Assembly: GCA_037903355.1 (NCBI GenBank)
Contig: JBAJFE010000026.1
Span: 3,100,001 to 3,164,000 of the forward strand
Reading direction: 5' to 3'
DNA: 64,000 nt
DNA from: Trichuris trichiura
Taxonomy: Eukaryota > Nematoda > Enoplea > Trichinellida > Trichuridae
Positions 21,660 through 32,906 of the stretch are shown in pieces. Both the position numbers and the translations under genes were made by a program. Position 1 is the stretch's first letter. Each line of letters opens with the position of its first letter. The notes under the pieces were generated by a model. The model saw nothing but the letters and a program-made list of their open reading frames with translations, had not been told where the DNA came from and did no database searches.

Positions 21660-24600
21660 GGCACTGCTAATTTTTCCTCCTTCCCATGTGTCCTACATAT
21701 CTGGGGTATTTAGCTCTGGTAATGTTCTTCCAGTTGCATCTCTCGAGTGTTTGGTCGTGAGCGCTTCGTAATTCTTTCGGATCTGCTTGTATTTGGTTCG
21801 CCCATCTTGATTTGGGTCTTCTACGAGGGCGTTTTTCTCCTGTTTGTGCGTGCATTAGTAGCTTTTTCCCTGGAAGGGTGTCTTCTCGTCAGAGTAAATG
21901 ACCAAACCGCCCTAGGTGTTTCTTCCTGACTTGTTTCACTACAGGCGCCATCCCAACTGGTAATCTTACTATTTCATTTGGGGGATGCGCTGCAGTTTAC
22001 TGATTACTAGATTGCGCTTGAGCATACTCGTTTCCATGATGTTCAACCGCCATTCATGTTTTTTTGGTGACCTCAGTATTCAGAACCCTACAAGACTGTT
22101 GGCAGATGACAGCGCGGCAGACTTTAGACTTAGTTTTCATAGAAGCTTTTATCGCATGAGAATCCAGTTAACGATTTCCATTTCTGCCATGCTGCCTGTA
22201 TTTTGACTGACACATCAATCGTAATTTCTCCACCATATGAGAGGACGCTTCTAAGGTATTTGAATGTCAAAGTTGCAGCTAACGGCTCATGAATGTTGAT
22301 TATGCTAGAGGGGTGGGGTTCTAATTCCATGTATTCCATTTTTCTGAGGTTCAGTTTTCACCCGTACCATGTTAGTCGGTTTTTCTAGATGGTAACTTTT
22401 TCTTCTAGCGTTTTCCATGATTCTGCCAAGAAAACGACATCGTCGGCACCAGCACTGTATATGGGTACGGTGTTTGAATGTCCCTGGTGACTGTGTCCAT
22501 TACGGTGATGAAGAGCAGCAGGGAGAGACCAGGACCTTGATGAACTCCACTGTCATTGGGAAGGTTTGCGTTTCCTCTGCGCTAGTACGTATTCTGCTCG
22601 TCACGTTCCTATAGGTCGTTTTTATACAATCCACGTGTACCTCAAAGCCTGTGATCTCGAAGAGAGAGCTATTCTGTCGAGTGTGGTAGGGAGTCAATGG
22701 CTTTTTCGAGGTCAAAGATTGCTGCACATAGTGTTTGATATTTTTCCCGGTATTTTTCCATTAGTATGCATATCATTTTTTGGCTTCCTTTTTGTACGGA
22801 ATTTTCTGTCCCGTTGAAAAAAACTTTTATTAATAATAAACTGTCCGTAGCTTTCGGGTCCGAACTTGACCCGTCATCAGCGGTCTAAGGATTGACTTAC
22901 ATGTAGTATCCCATGAATAGCATCTATTGTGATTTAGCCTTTCCTAAGCCCACACTGGTTATCCAGGATGCGTATGATGCTCCTCAACCTTGTGTCTATG
23001 ACTCCTTCCAGAATTTTTAAGATGTGTCTTTTAAGTCTAATTGGCTGATACGTGAAACCGTCGGCGAGGTCACTCTTGCCTTTCCATATGAGTATTGCTA
23101 TGCTGGTTTTCCAAGCTGAGCGAATTCGTTTGTGCGCAGTGATTTGGTTTAATAGAGCTATGAGCCACTTGACACCCGCAGAGCCAAATAGCTTCCAAAA
23201 TACGCTCGGTAGGTCATCCGCGCCTGTTGCTTTGCCGTTCTTCATTTTGGTTTACATCATGTTGACTTCTTCTGTGGTAATCTCGTGGACTGGTCCCGCT
23301 ACTTGTATACCCACTAAGATTAGTGGATTCCTTAATTCTGCTGTGGTGATTGGGCAGAAATGACTCTTCCACCTGTTCAATATTTCGGATCTTTTCGGAA
23401 TTCTCCCCAGCGCTGGCCTAGGCGGCAATTTGAAACGGTAATGTGTGACGATAATGCGGATTAACGGAACAACTGGAGGGACGTTTTACTGTAGGTTACT
23501 GAACACTTTCCGCGCAAGCTGAAAGAAGAGGACAATGGAGCATCAGCGGCACACGCAGGAAGTGCGGTCACTGACCAGCGGATTACGTGCATAGGAATTC
23601 TGTTACCGCAACGGAGTAGCGGTTGCCAATGTCACTTGAAGTTGCCGCCTCAGCCTGCGCTGTGAGATTTCCGAAAAACCTGATATTTCTTTTAGTTTTC
23701 TCAGTTATTTCCGTTGTGTCTTTGATCTAGCAGTAGTGGTTGATCTCGTTTGCGGTTTGTGAACACGCTTTTGCCAATTTGTATATGAGTAGCTTCCCTT
23801 GCGGAGTCTCTAATTTTAGATATAATTCTTCCATGTGTCCTGCTTTCACCTTGATAACTTCGTTTTCTTTGCCAGTTTCTTTACTTCGAGATAAAGCTTG
23901 TAGATTGCTGCTGCTCTGGCCAATTGCCATTGTTTGTACATTTGTTTCTTTTGGTTAATGACAAGTTGTACTTTTTCATTTCAACTAAAGCACTAGCAAG
24001 GAGAGAAGAAAGAAGAAAAAAAGAATTAAATTTTCATTTCAACACCATATTTCTCTATTGAATTTCTTCTTGCCTGGCTTTGTTCTTCTCAGTAGTTGAG
24101 TCGCTTTTTCATGCATATTACTCATTAGTTGTTGCCATTTTCTTCTGGTGTTTGTACCAGCTGTTGTGGCAGTGTTCGACGCAGGGTCCTTTGTGCCAAC
24201 AAATTATCTTCCAGTTTCCACTACTTAATTTTATCCGTAGCCAGTGTTTTCGTTGAGTATCGATTCGGATTTCAAGGAGGAGCAGCCGATGTTGCAGGAT
24301 GCAGCTCTCTCCGGGGATGACCTTACAACGTCTTATCAATTTAAGGTGAGGCCGTCGTGTTACCAGTAATCTATTTGCGTGTTTGTTTTCCACTTGCAAA
24401 CGTGATCAATTGATTATCTTTCTTGATGAAGTATGTGTTAGAATTAGATCTTGCGCGGAGGCGAAGTTAATCATTTTTTCTCCTTCCTGATTGCGTGCAC
24501 CATATCCATGGCCTTGTGGCAGGTTCCGGCGTCATCTTTTGTTTTACTAATATGTCCATTTAAATCTGCACCAACGAATATGTGTTCTTCTTCAGGTATG

Positions 24601-24700
24601 GTACTTGATAGGAACTTCGGTCCTCCTAGAATTTCCTCTTCCCTGGATTGTCAACAGTGCCAAGAAGAACGTTCTCTTGTGTCTCATAATTCATCCACTT
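21660..24700 (-). mobile_element. RTE-type non-LTR retrotransposon, decayed
   Basis: Read on the minus strand. The endonuclease part (about 24700-24120) includes GADLNGHIGKTKDD-like text across frames and KVIPGESCILQHRLLLLEIR, matching the RTE endonuclease. Next come a linker (23930-23727) with LYLKLETPQGKLLIYKLAK, and the reverse transcriptase start (23245-22934) with MKNGKATGADDLPSVFWKLFG. The catalytic box AGADDVVFLAES is at about 22466-22431. The region after the catalytic box includes FKYLRSVLSYGGE (22339-22130), and the RPRRRPKSRW tail ends near 21667. Many frameshifts and stops make it dead. A hammerhead-family unit has inserted in the RT region, and about 23400-23670 also looks like foreign sequence. 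A second, shorter RTE copy is at 54290-54960. Confidence 0.9.
22790..22890 (-). mobile_element. Hammerhead-family unit inserted in the RTE element
   Basis: It carries the family hairpin (GTACGGA at 22794, CCCGTTGA at 22810-22817) and the best-preserved ribozyme-like core in the window, on the minus strand. The core is CTGATGA (22874-22880), a perfect 6-bp stem II CGGGTC/GACCCG, GAAAGCTA (22848-22855) and stem I CCG/CGG. It interrupts the RTE reverse transcriptase, so it is younger than that insertion. Confidence 0.78.
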
Positions 24701-25224
24701 GACAATTAATTTTTCAGTAGCATCAACTGGGTCAGTTCTATTTAGCGAAAACAGCTGATCTAATTGACGTCAATGATTTCACTGCATCACTTATTCGCTC
24801 TTTGTCTCTTAAACTTTGAGACCGTCAACTGGGAAAGTTTTAACCCAAATACGATTTCATTTAGCCATTTGCCACTTTTATGCAGTGCAATGAAGATGAG
24901 TTTCCTTTCAAAAAAGCAGCCATTTTCCTCATTCGCTTAATTTTTCCAAGAGAAGTGGAAGGCCTGACAACGGTTTCACACACGTTTCATGGAATTTCAT
25001 GCTATTAACGCTTATGACGAAGTATTGCCCTCTGACAGCGATTGATGTTCATGATAAGAGTATGGATGTGTAACCAACAGATGAATTGGCGGTTATGAGT
25101 AAGGATGAGAACACTCGCTCTACGTATTTAAATCACTCGGCCATTCAGAATTCAATGTTCCTACATGTCGACATGAACGTTTGCACAAGCGGTAAAAGAA
25201 GACAGAACATGCGTATAAAGGTGA
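24701..25224. other. 5' flank of the RTE relic
   Basis: No separate feature was recognised. The far 5' part of the RTE element may extend into this stretch, but I could not place its border. Confidence 0.35.
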
Positions 25225-25229
25225 CAGAT

Positions 25230-25586
25230 TGTTGGAAGGTTGCGCCTTCGAAGTCAAGCATGATGAAGGTAGCTTTATTAGTTATACAGTAAAGATGGAA
25301 CAGTGGTAGCAGAGAGAGGTTGCGATCCACGGAAGGAGAGAGAAATCAGCGAGAGGGATGGAGAGACAAACTGGGGTGAGGGAGAGGGCTTTAAATAGGG
25401 AGCGTCTAGACAGCTTCCAGACGTCGTTGCTCCCAAGGCTTCGCATTAACGATATTAAACAAGTCACAGAGTGGCCATCAATGGACACCATCCACCATCG
25501 CTAATCCTGCCTTCGGTGGTGACCGATGTCCATTAACACTTCTGCTCTTGTCTGTCAGACAGGTGTCTGGCGCAACAACTCCAACA
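25230..25586 (-). mobile_element. Solo LTR with 5-bp target duplication
   Basis: Read on the minus strand it begins TGTTGGAG and ends CCTTCCAACA, so the ends are TGTTGG..CCAACA. CAGAT flanks it exactly on both sides (25225-25229 and 25587-25591). Inside are a TATA-like CTATTTAAAGC and, further on, AATAAAGC as a poly(A) signal, in the right order for an LTR. There is no internal retroelement sequence, so it is a solo LTR left by recombination. Confidence 0.88.
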
Positions 25587-25591
25587 CAGAT

Positions 25592-26205
25592 TTTCTTTGA
25601 AAGTTCTAATACGTCAAACATTTATGATCATCCTCGTTTTTACTCGTGTTTTTGCCTGTCATCCGTTAGTTGAACACTGGTTCTTTAGCTTTATACATTT
25701 ATCTCTACCTGTAATTAGCACGGGAAAACGATTTTCATAAATGACGTGAATTCTTCCCGTCCTATTATAGTGCAAGCATAATGGAGTGGAAAAATATAAA
25801 GCGTGATTTTCATGAAATATGGGCAGCACATTTCACTTAGTAGTTCACTATAGTAGTCTATATCATAGTGCACATGTGGCTGGCAGAGTTGCAGCTGGCC
25901 GCAATGTGCCAGCATCGTAAGACTACTGCACGATTAGCCACTAGCATTAAAAAAGAACAAAACATACATTTCGAACTGAATCTGTGCCGCTGTAAAATCC
26001 ATCCTTAAGTCCAAATTCATCGTCAAGTCGAGGGCACTCTATATGTCCGCTGCAGCCGCGTGGCATTACAGGTGGCGGGTGTCCAGCACCCTAATTCTAG
26101 CAGTGTGAAATCACTATTGCTACCTGTTTCACAAACCTAATCTGTTCATTATCCAAGTATCGCTAGTATCGGAACTCACCATTACAAAAGAAGTGAATTT
26201 AAGGG
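25592..26205. other. Intergenic, no recognisable feature
   Basis: AT-rich sequence with nothing supportable. Confidence 0.5.
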
Positions 26206-26329
26206 AAAATTTTTTAATACGGCTTTGTCTATCCCGTTGATAATGTCTGAAATAAAACTGAAGCAAATGCCCTATCAACGAATGGATGAGCAATTATTAG
26301 GGAAAAGATTCAGAACAAGCACTTAGCTG

Positions 26330-26370
26330 ATTCAGAGCTTTCGGGACCAACCTTGTCCCGTCTTCAGCGA
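26330..26370 (-). ncRNA. Hammerhead-ribozyme-like core, left arm
   Basis: Minus strand: CTGAAGA (26361-26367), stem II CGGGAC/GTCCCG, GAAAGCTC (26335-26342), stem I TCG pairing TGA with one G-U. C is at the putative cleavage position. All core residues are present. Confidence 0.75.
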
Positions 26371-26399
26371 TGATGGTAATGCTGACGGGCATTGCCATA

Positions 26400-26440
26400 A
26401 TCGCTGACGACGGGACAAGGTTGGTCCCGAAAGCTCCGAA
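26400..26440 (+). ncRNA. Hammerhead-ribozyme-like core, right arm
   Basis: CTGACGA (26404-26410), stem II CGGGAC/GTCCCG, GAAAGCTC (26429-26436), stem I TCG/CGA fully paired. It is the mirror of the left-arm core and the more canonical of the two. Confidence 0.78.
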
Positions 26441-26560
26441 TCTGCTAAGTGCTTGTTCTGAATCTTCTCCCTAATAATTGCTCATCCATTCATTGGTAGA
26501 GCATTTGCTTCAGTTTTATTTCAGACATTATCAACAGGCTAGACGAAACCGTATTAAAGA

Positions 26561-27884
26561 ATTTGCCATCATGAAAATCTACCGACTCGTTAAGAAGCAC
26601 CCAGTCTTCAAGATCATCTCCTTAAATGAAAAGTAATTTTAGAGAAGTGTTTATCTGAGTATTCCTCAGAACGCGGCAAATTTCATGACTGCTGTTCGAA
26701 CATGATAAGAACTTCCACTGGCAAATCAACTGAATAAATGCCTAATGCCTACCTATTAGCATTGAAAATCAGCTGCCAAGAAAACTTCACAAATCGGTGG
26801 TTAGCTTTGCAGATCTGCGCATATTTTATCCCTTAGTCCATATCTAATTCTTTACTCATGGCACAACAGCTAGGATATAAAAGCTACAAGTTCAACGGAG
26901 CACAACTGTTCCGGCATTGAACTAGCGTCTATAAAGCATCTTGCTTTGCGTTTTGAGCAGGTACGATGTTTTCAAAACTAAATTGTTCTGTTGTAAACGC
27001 GGAGAGGGGTTTGCATTTGTTATGGGGCGCATATAATCGTTTTCATACTTATTATTATTACTACTAGTGTGTAAGTCCTATTCTTCTAAGAAGCTAAAAT
27101 GTTAGCAAAACCAAGCTGCAAGGATACTGTTTATTCAAGATATCTTCCATTCAGCTCAGTGATTTTCTATCGGCATTCAGTTGCACATTCAAGTCAAGGT
27201 AGTGAACAGTTCCTGGTTTTCATCCAAGTAAGTCGACTCCCCTTTTCTCAACGTCGTCCAATCTACTGAAGCTTTATCCTGACTGACCGTTCTGCACTTA
27301 CCGCAATAGGTAGTTCATGGTTAAGCAGCAGTGTCTGGCGAGCTCACTGCTTATGGTAGCATGTCGCATTCCAGTCTTGCTTTTAACCCGAAAGAGTACT
27401 TCAGCCCCCACCTCGACATAGGGCTGTCTTGAAGTTTGACTTCCCCTCGTTTCACACTTGTTTTGGCCACTTTTTTTTCAAAACTTCGGCTAATTTTGCT
27501 GCGACCATTTGGTTTGTTCGCACAAGCTCATAGTGCACGACGCCTTCCTAGATTTTCGATATATGGAGGAGCAGATTTGCGCCGTAAAAGTTTCCTATGA
27601 ACGCGATCCCCAGTTTTGGATCCATCAAGTTTTTTTCTTTGAGCTTTTCCCGTAGATTTAGTTCTCATCCCCAGTAGCAGTCTACCATAGAATACTCTTT
27701 CCTCTTTGTCTGCGCAATAAGGAGAGGAGAATGATAACCCCGTTCATCAAGAGAAATGCAAAAAGTTGAAGCAGCTCTCCTTTTCTGCGTTTTTAAATCT
27801 TTTCCGTCGTCATTTATAGTTGATTCGTGAGCGCCTAATGCTTCTGCATTTTATCGCGTCTCCAGGGCTCAGCTGATATTAAAA
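26561..27884. other. Intergenic, no recognisable feature
   Basis: AT-rich, without open frames of note. Confidence 0.5.
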
Positions 27885-28445
27885 AAAGCCAGCAAATCCG
27901 CATCTTCATTTTCTCCTGATCGCCATGACCTTGGTCGATCGTGACCGCTGACGCTTACAGATACCACTCCGCTGTAAGTGTCACTCGAACTTCTTGCATG
28001 TTCTGCTGTTGGCTTTTCTTCTTTAAAGAACACAAAAGCATAAAGTAGTGATTAAGGCTCCTATCAAATATGTCTCAAATGACAGCGAAACAGTGACTGG
28101 ATAAAGGCAACTGATTAATTTTCGTAAGGTTCGTGATTTGGTGAGCTCATTCATGCTCGGTTGCCTTCAAACGAAGCCTGCAAATCCGCAACTTCATTTT
28201 CTACAGATCACCATGACCGTGGCCGGTCGTCAACATGTATACTTACAGACACCATTCCCGTTAGAAGAAGCTTCGTTTTCAATGCAAGACACCGTTCCGC
28301 TGTAAATTTCCCTCAAACATCTTGCAACTGCTGTCGCCCTTTCTTCTTTAAAGAACAAAAGCATACAGTGGTGAAAACAGACTTTGTCGAATTGCATCTT
28401 ATAATGGCAGCGAAACGGTGACAGGATGAAGGAAACTAATTAAAA
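27885..28445. repeat. Diverged tandem duplication of a ~250-bp segment
   Basis: The first copy (about 27885-28125) and second (about 28175-28445) share CAAATCCGCA, CTTCATTTTCT, ATCACCATGACC-like, CCGCTGTAA and CTTCTTTAAAGAACA blocks in the same order, ending in GACAGCGAAACAGTGAC-like sequence. The second copy has an extra ~40 bp. Function unknown; it lies just downstream of the transporter gene. Confidence 0.75.
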
Positions 28446-28755
28446 CTTTTCTCATGCTTGGTGTTCAGGTAACTCTCACCCATGCGGCGAAAAGCGAATC
28501 CATTGCGCGACAGTCTAGATTTATAGGCTACAAGCTTGGCTAGTTTGACTTATGCATCAACCTAATAATATTAATATTATAGCTCCAGGGGTTTCCATTT
28601 TTCTGGAATTATTTGGACTAGAAATGAATAGCCGATGTGTACCGGTGCTATATTTTATTAGACAGCAGCCGCAGAGTATGTGTAGAGCAGAAAAAAGCCT
28701 TCACTACACAAGTCTGCACTTTTCTATTCGTTTATTCAGCAGCTGTAAGTGCGCT

Positions 28756-31700
28756 TTAACGTTTCTTACCTCGACTTGCTTTGCACTCCGTGTGCAACTG
28801 TTCTTTTTTCCTTCTCAGTGCTCTGAAATTTTCACGTTTCCAAGAACTTTCCTTTTCCTCATCTGGGTTATCAATTTTGTTAATCCATGACTCCCTTTTA
28901 AACGTCTCCTCATGCTTAACATTAGACAGAACTTTTCCTATATCAGTTTGAGCACCACTGTTTGGTTCAACATGCACATTTGCTCGATCAGTGATTTTCT
29001 TTCGCAAAGCATGTTTACTGTGCAGATTTTTTCTGCGACCTGCCAGTGCTTTGTCTTGAATTTGCTCATTCTTGTCGTCAAATGGAATTGCATCATGCAA
29101 AGCCAATTCATTTTTAGATGGCGCATTAGGAGTTCTTAAGCCATAGAAAAATAGCAAAGCAAAGATTACAGTCTGAGACGCACTCACTTTTCTTGTTTTC
29201 TTATCTGCTTAACTATGTCCTTTACCTGGTGGTTTTTATTAAAGTCTGAGTCCGGAGCCGTTCGTTTTGGTGTTATCTCGCTTGTAACCGCAAGTAGTCC
29301 AGAAAGTATTAAACCGCTACCGCCAGTAAAAAATGTTGTCGTATAAGATCCAGTCCAGTCATACAAAGCTCCTTGAAGTAGAACAAACATTACCGAAAAT
29401 ATTATCAAGAATTGGTTTTATTTCTATTCAGTGAAATCAGAGCAGAAAAACAGCTTTATTATTCCATTGAAAGGAGAGAACAGTGGAGTATGTGCTCGAA
29501 GCATTCAGAACTTCGCTGGCTTTATCGATGGATAAGCACAGGTCTATTCCTTTACTCCCTTTCAATGGCGATAGATACAGTCAGCCTTAAAAATGCCTAA
29601 TTATAACTGTCATCGTTTCCTTTTTCAACGGAGAAAAACCGCTTTCTGCTCTATATTTACAAGTGCCGTTACCAAGCTGCCAGTCTTCTAACTGTGTGAA
29701 TCGCGCTGCTGCAAATACGACAAGTCAAGCACTCTTGACAACGGCATAATCCAAACGAATAGAAGCAGAGAATGGACCTATTTAGTTTAGACCTTTAGTT
29801 CTGATGTTTGGTGGTACTCCGCTATCGCCAAACATCAATTGCGCTAAGCGGATAACATTAAATGCCAACATAGACAAAAATTTGGTCTAAATGGTTGTAT
29901 TAAACGAGTATGGACAGCAGCATTAAACGTTTTAGAATATGACCCTTAAATCAGAAATAATTGAATCCTGAAGAAATAGATCTCTTTTACTCGAACTGCT
30001 CAATAGGAGTACGGGAAGTTTACCTACCTGCAAATGGTGTCCCAGCCAGATTCCCAATACCTTGCATTAGGTGAAGAGTGCCAAAAGCACCAACGAATTG
30101 TTCAAAGCTAAGCAACTCGACTACTATAATGGCTGTCAGAGAGGCACTTGCACTGACAAACAGTCCAAAAACTGCACAAAGCCCACATATTCCGCTGTAT
30201 GAGTGCACGAACGGTAGTGCCAAAATGCATATACCTGATATAATCGTGCATACTCCGTAGCATAAGCAGTTGTTCACCTTCTGACTGTCTGCCAACGCTC
30301 CAAATAAAGGAATAGAAAGCGTATTTGCTACACCAGTTATTGGTACCAACCACGAGGCCTGCTGCTCTGATACGTTTAGCGCCATAGTGACATATTCAGG
30401 AAGATTAACATAAAATATGTCATTGAAGGCAAACAAGAGAAAGTTTGAAATCATAAATTCCGTAAATTTCAAGCTTTGGAACATACTAACTCGTGCTTTG
30501 ATGAAGCACGTTAGTTTTTTGATAAAGTTCCACAAATTTACGGCTACCTGAGGTTTAGTCTGTATTCCCTTCTTTTTTCTTCTAAAATACCATCTAGGTG
30601 GCTTTAACAATAACTTCTGAGCGGCATATCGTCTCCCATAAAACTGGGGCACTTCGGAAGCTTTCGCTTCAGTTGTTCTCAAAGTAAGCACATTACTACC
30701 GCTTGAATCAGTTGCTGCTGACTTTAAACTTTCATCTAAAATAATGAATTGTGAGCCACAAAAATTTACTGATTGCTATGGAAAATAAAACCCTCCTACT
30801 CGGTTTTTGGAGCATATACCATTGCTAAAAAGAAAAAATGTACTAGCACCTTTTAAAAGTGGAATACAGCTTATTCCTTTTATTAAAGCTGTTGTCAAAT
30901 ATAAAAAGTCATATAACATAATGGATAGAAAAGTTCACTCGCGTATACTAAAAATTTGCAGTAACCTGAGACATGCCAAAATTACGATTTTTCTAAAGCA
31001 TCGTTCATACAGTTCTTTGCATACTTTCAGAGAGGCCCATGAATTTCTACCTACGCCATCTACGTATTCGAACAAACCCGCGTTCATTTTATTCTTATGT
31101 CACCCTATCATTCTAAGTTCTGTACTTACTGGATTGTACGTGAGCGTTTGTGTTTCAATTATAAATTCAGCAATGTAAACTGAAAAGTTATGACATGCAA
31201 TTGTTTCGAGGTGACAGTCAGTAGTAAATCTGGTCAAATGATCATCGAAAATCACTTCCCAAAATAAATTAGAGAATTGAAAGACTGCAATTACGGCAAA
31301 AGCAAAACTTTTGTCCAGGCATTCACTGTCTTAATTATAAAAGACTAGCCTAATCATGATTGCACAGGTGGCAAGCATCTGAACCAAAGCTTGCATTAAT
31401 ATACATGCTCGCTAGGGTTACACAGTACGACGCTTCCACTGCTTAAGAACGAAATTGGAAAACGTGGAGAACGAAAAATCTTTGCAATTTCATATGATGA
31501 GGTAAATCATGGAAGAATACTACTAAAGCTTCCGGTGTTTAATAGTTCTAGGGCAATATGTAGTCCTGCAATCGAAATTTATTTATAGCTATTTCATTGT
31601 TTCTTTACTTTGGTTGGTACGAACTCGTAAGCAATCAAATATTTATAAACTGGCAAGAAGAATTCATTTCTTTAAAAGTTACAAATGGGTATTGGTCAAT

Positions 31701-32864
31701 AGTTTACATTAATACAGCTACTTTGAGTAAATTGTTTAAGCATACCTGTGCCAACGGCATCATTCATCGGAGCAACGTCTGCACAGGCCTGTTCTTTGTG
31801 AATGTTTTGGCGTTTCCTGAAACCCAGTGAATGATGTCGCGTTACGATTATTAATAACAGAAATTTTACCCTTTGGTTACCCTTCGCACTGGAAACCAAA
31901 GTAAACTGAATACATGTTAATCACCGCTGGGCTCTCAAAACCTAATTATTAATACCATGCCTTTATAGCAGCTGTACTAAAGTAACCAGGTTTCAGCTGA
32001 AGTGCATGAAGTCCATCCGAAATATTGCAACTTGAACTAACTATTCTAGCGAACAAAAATATTGTCTTGGTAGAAGTTATGGCATGGCTACTTACTGAGA
32101 AAACGAAAAAAACTAAGAGAAGGCCAGAACTTTTAGGACTTCCAGGTACCACCATCAGCGAAATAAACGGCGGTACCGAAAGCTCTCACCTTTCCTTAGC
32201 TTTTCAATAAAAGATCATGCCAGATAATCCGTCGTGAAAACCTAGGCGCTAGTTACAAGAAATCCTACATTAAAACGAAAATATTATCTGCAGTACCTTG
32301 AACTTTAAATTTTCTCTAGTCCTTGAAAGCAACAGTACGTTCAACAACAGGCATGTCAAACATGAGCACAAGGGGTACTGTAAAAATGTTTGAATTGTGA
32401 TAAATGTCCCTTTTGAACTGTTGTAATTTTTGCACAGTGCGTTTGTTACTGTTGCATTCGTGTCTGCCAGCGTTTAAATATCGTTTTTTAAACTAAATTA
32501 CTCTGCATCCGTCAAAACGACTAGCAAGTGAACCATGTGAATATGCTGTGCACATTTTGTTTCTAAGTTTAAGGAATAAAAATATTCTGCAATAATTTTT
32601 CCTCAATGATTCCAACTAGTTGTCGTGTGTGACCATCATGAAAACGTAAATGTGACTCAGATGGCCCTTGGGAATTTCAGTTTGACATGCCTTTTCTACA
32701 GCGTACCTGTAGAACTTCGTAATCCCGGGTTATTGCGTTTCAGCGAGTGGTTTGGCGGACTATGAAGACTCGCGTATAACAACGGTTTATTGCAGAGTAA
32801 AAGCGATAGATCGAACGCACAGCTGATAATGATAGCCGGAACTCTGTAGGCTCAGACTCGACGC

Positions 32865-32906
<42 letters not shown>

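Larger units (their letters stand above)
26211..26560. mobile_element. Palindromic element with two outward hammerhead-like cores
   Basis: A near-perfect inverted repeat of about 170-bp arms, centred at about 26385. Each arm contains the family hairpin, the block CAACGAATGGATGAGCAAT (or its complement) and one ribozyme-like core. The same block recurs at 38060, 39150 and 58985. No coding sequence. The arms differ at few positions, which suggests a relatively recent origin. Confidence 0.9.

Noticed and set aside
29815..29850. Short inverted repeat GATGTTTGGTG..CGCCAAACATC, first taken for another hammerhead end
   Set aside because: No CTGANGA or GAAA core and no family hairpin; most likely chance.
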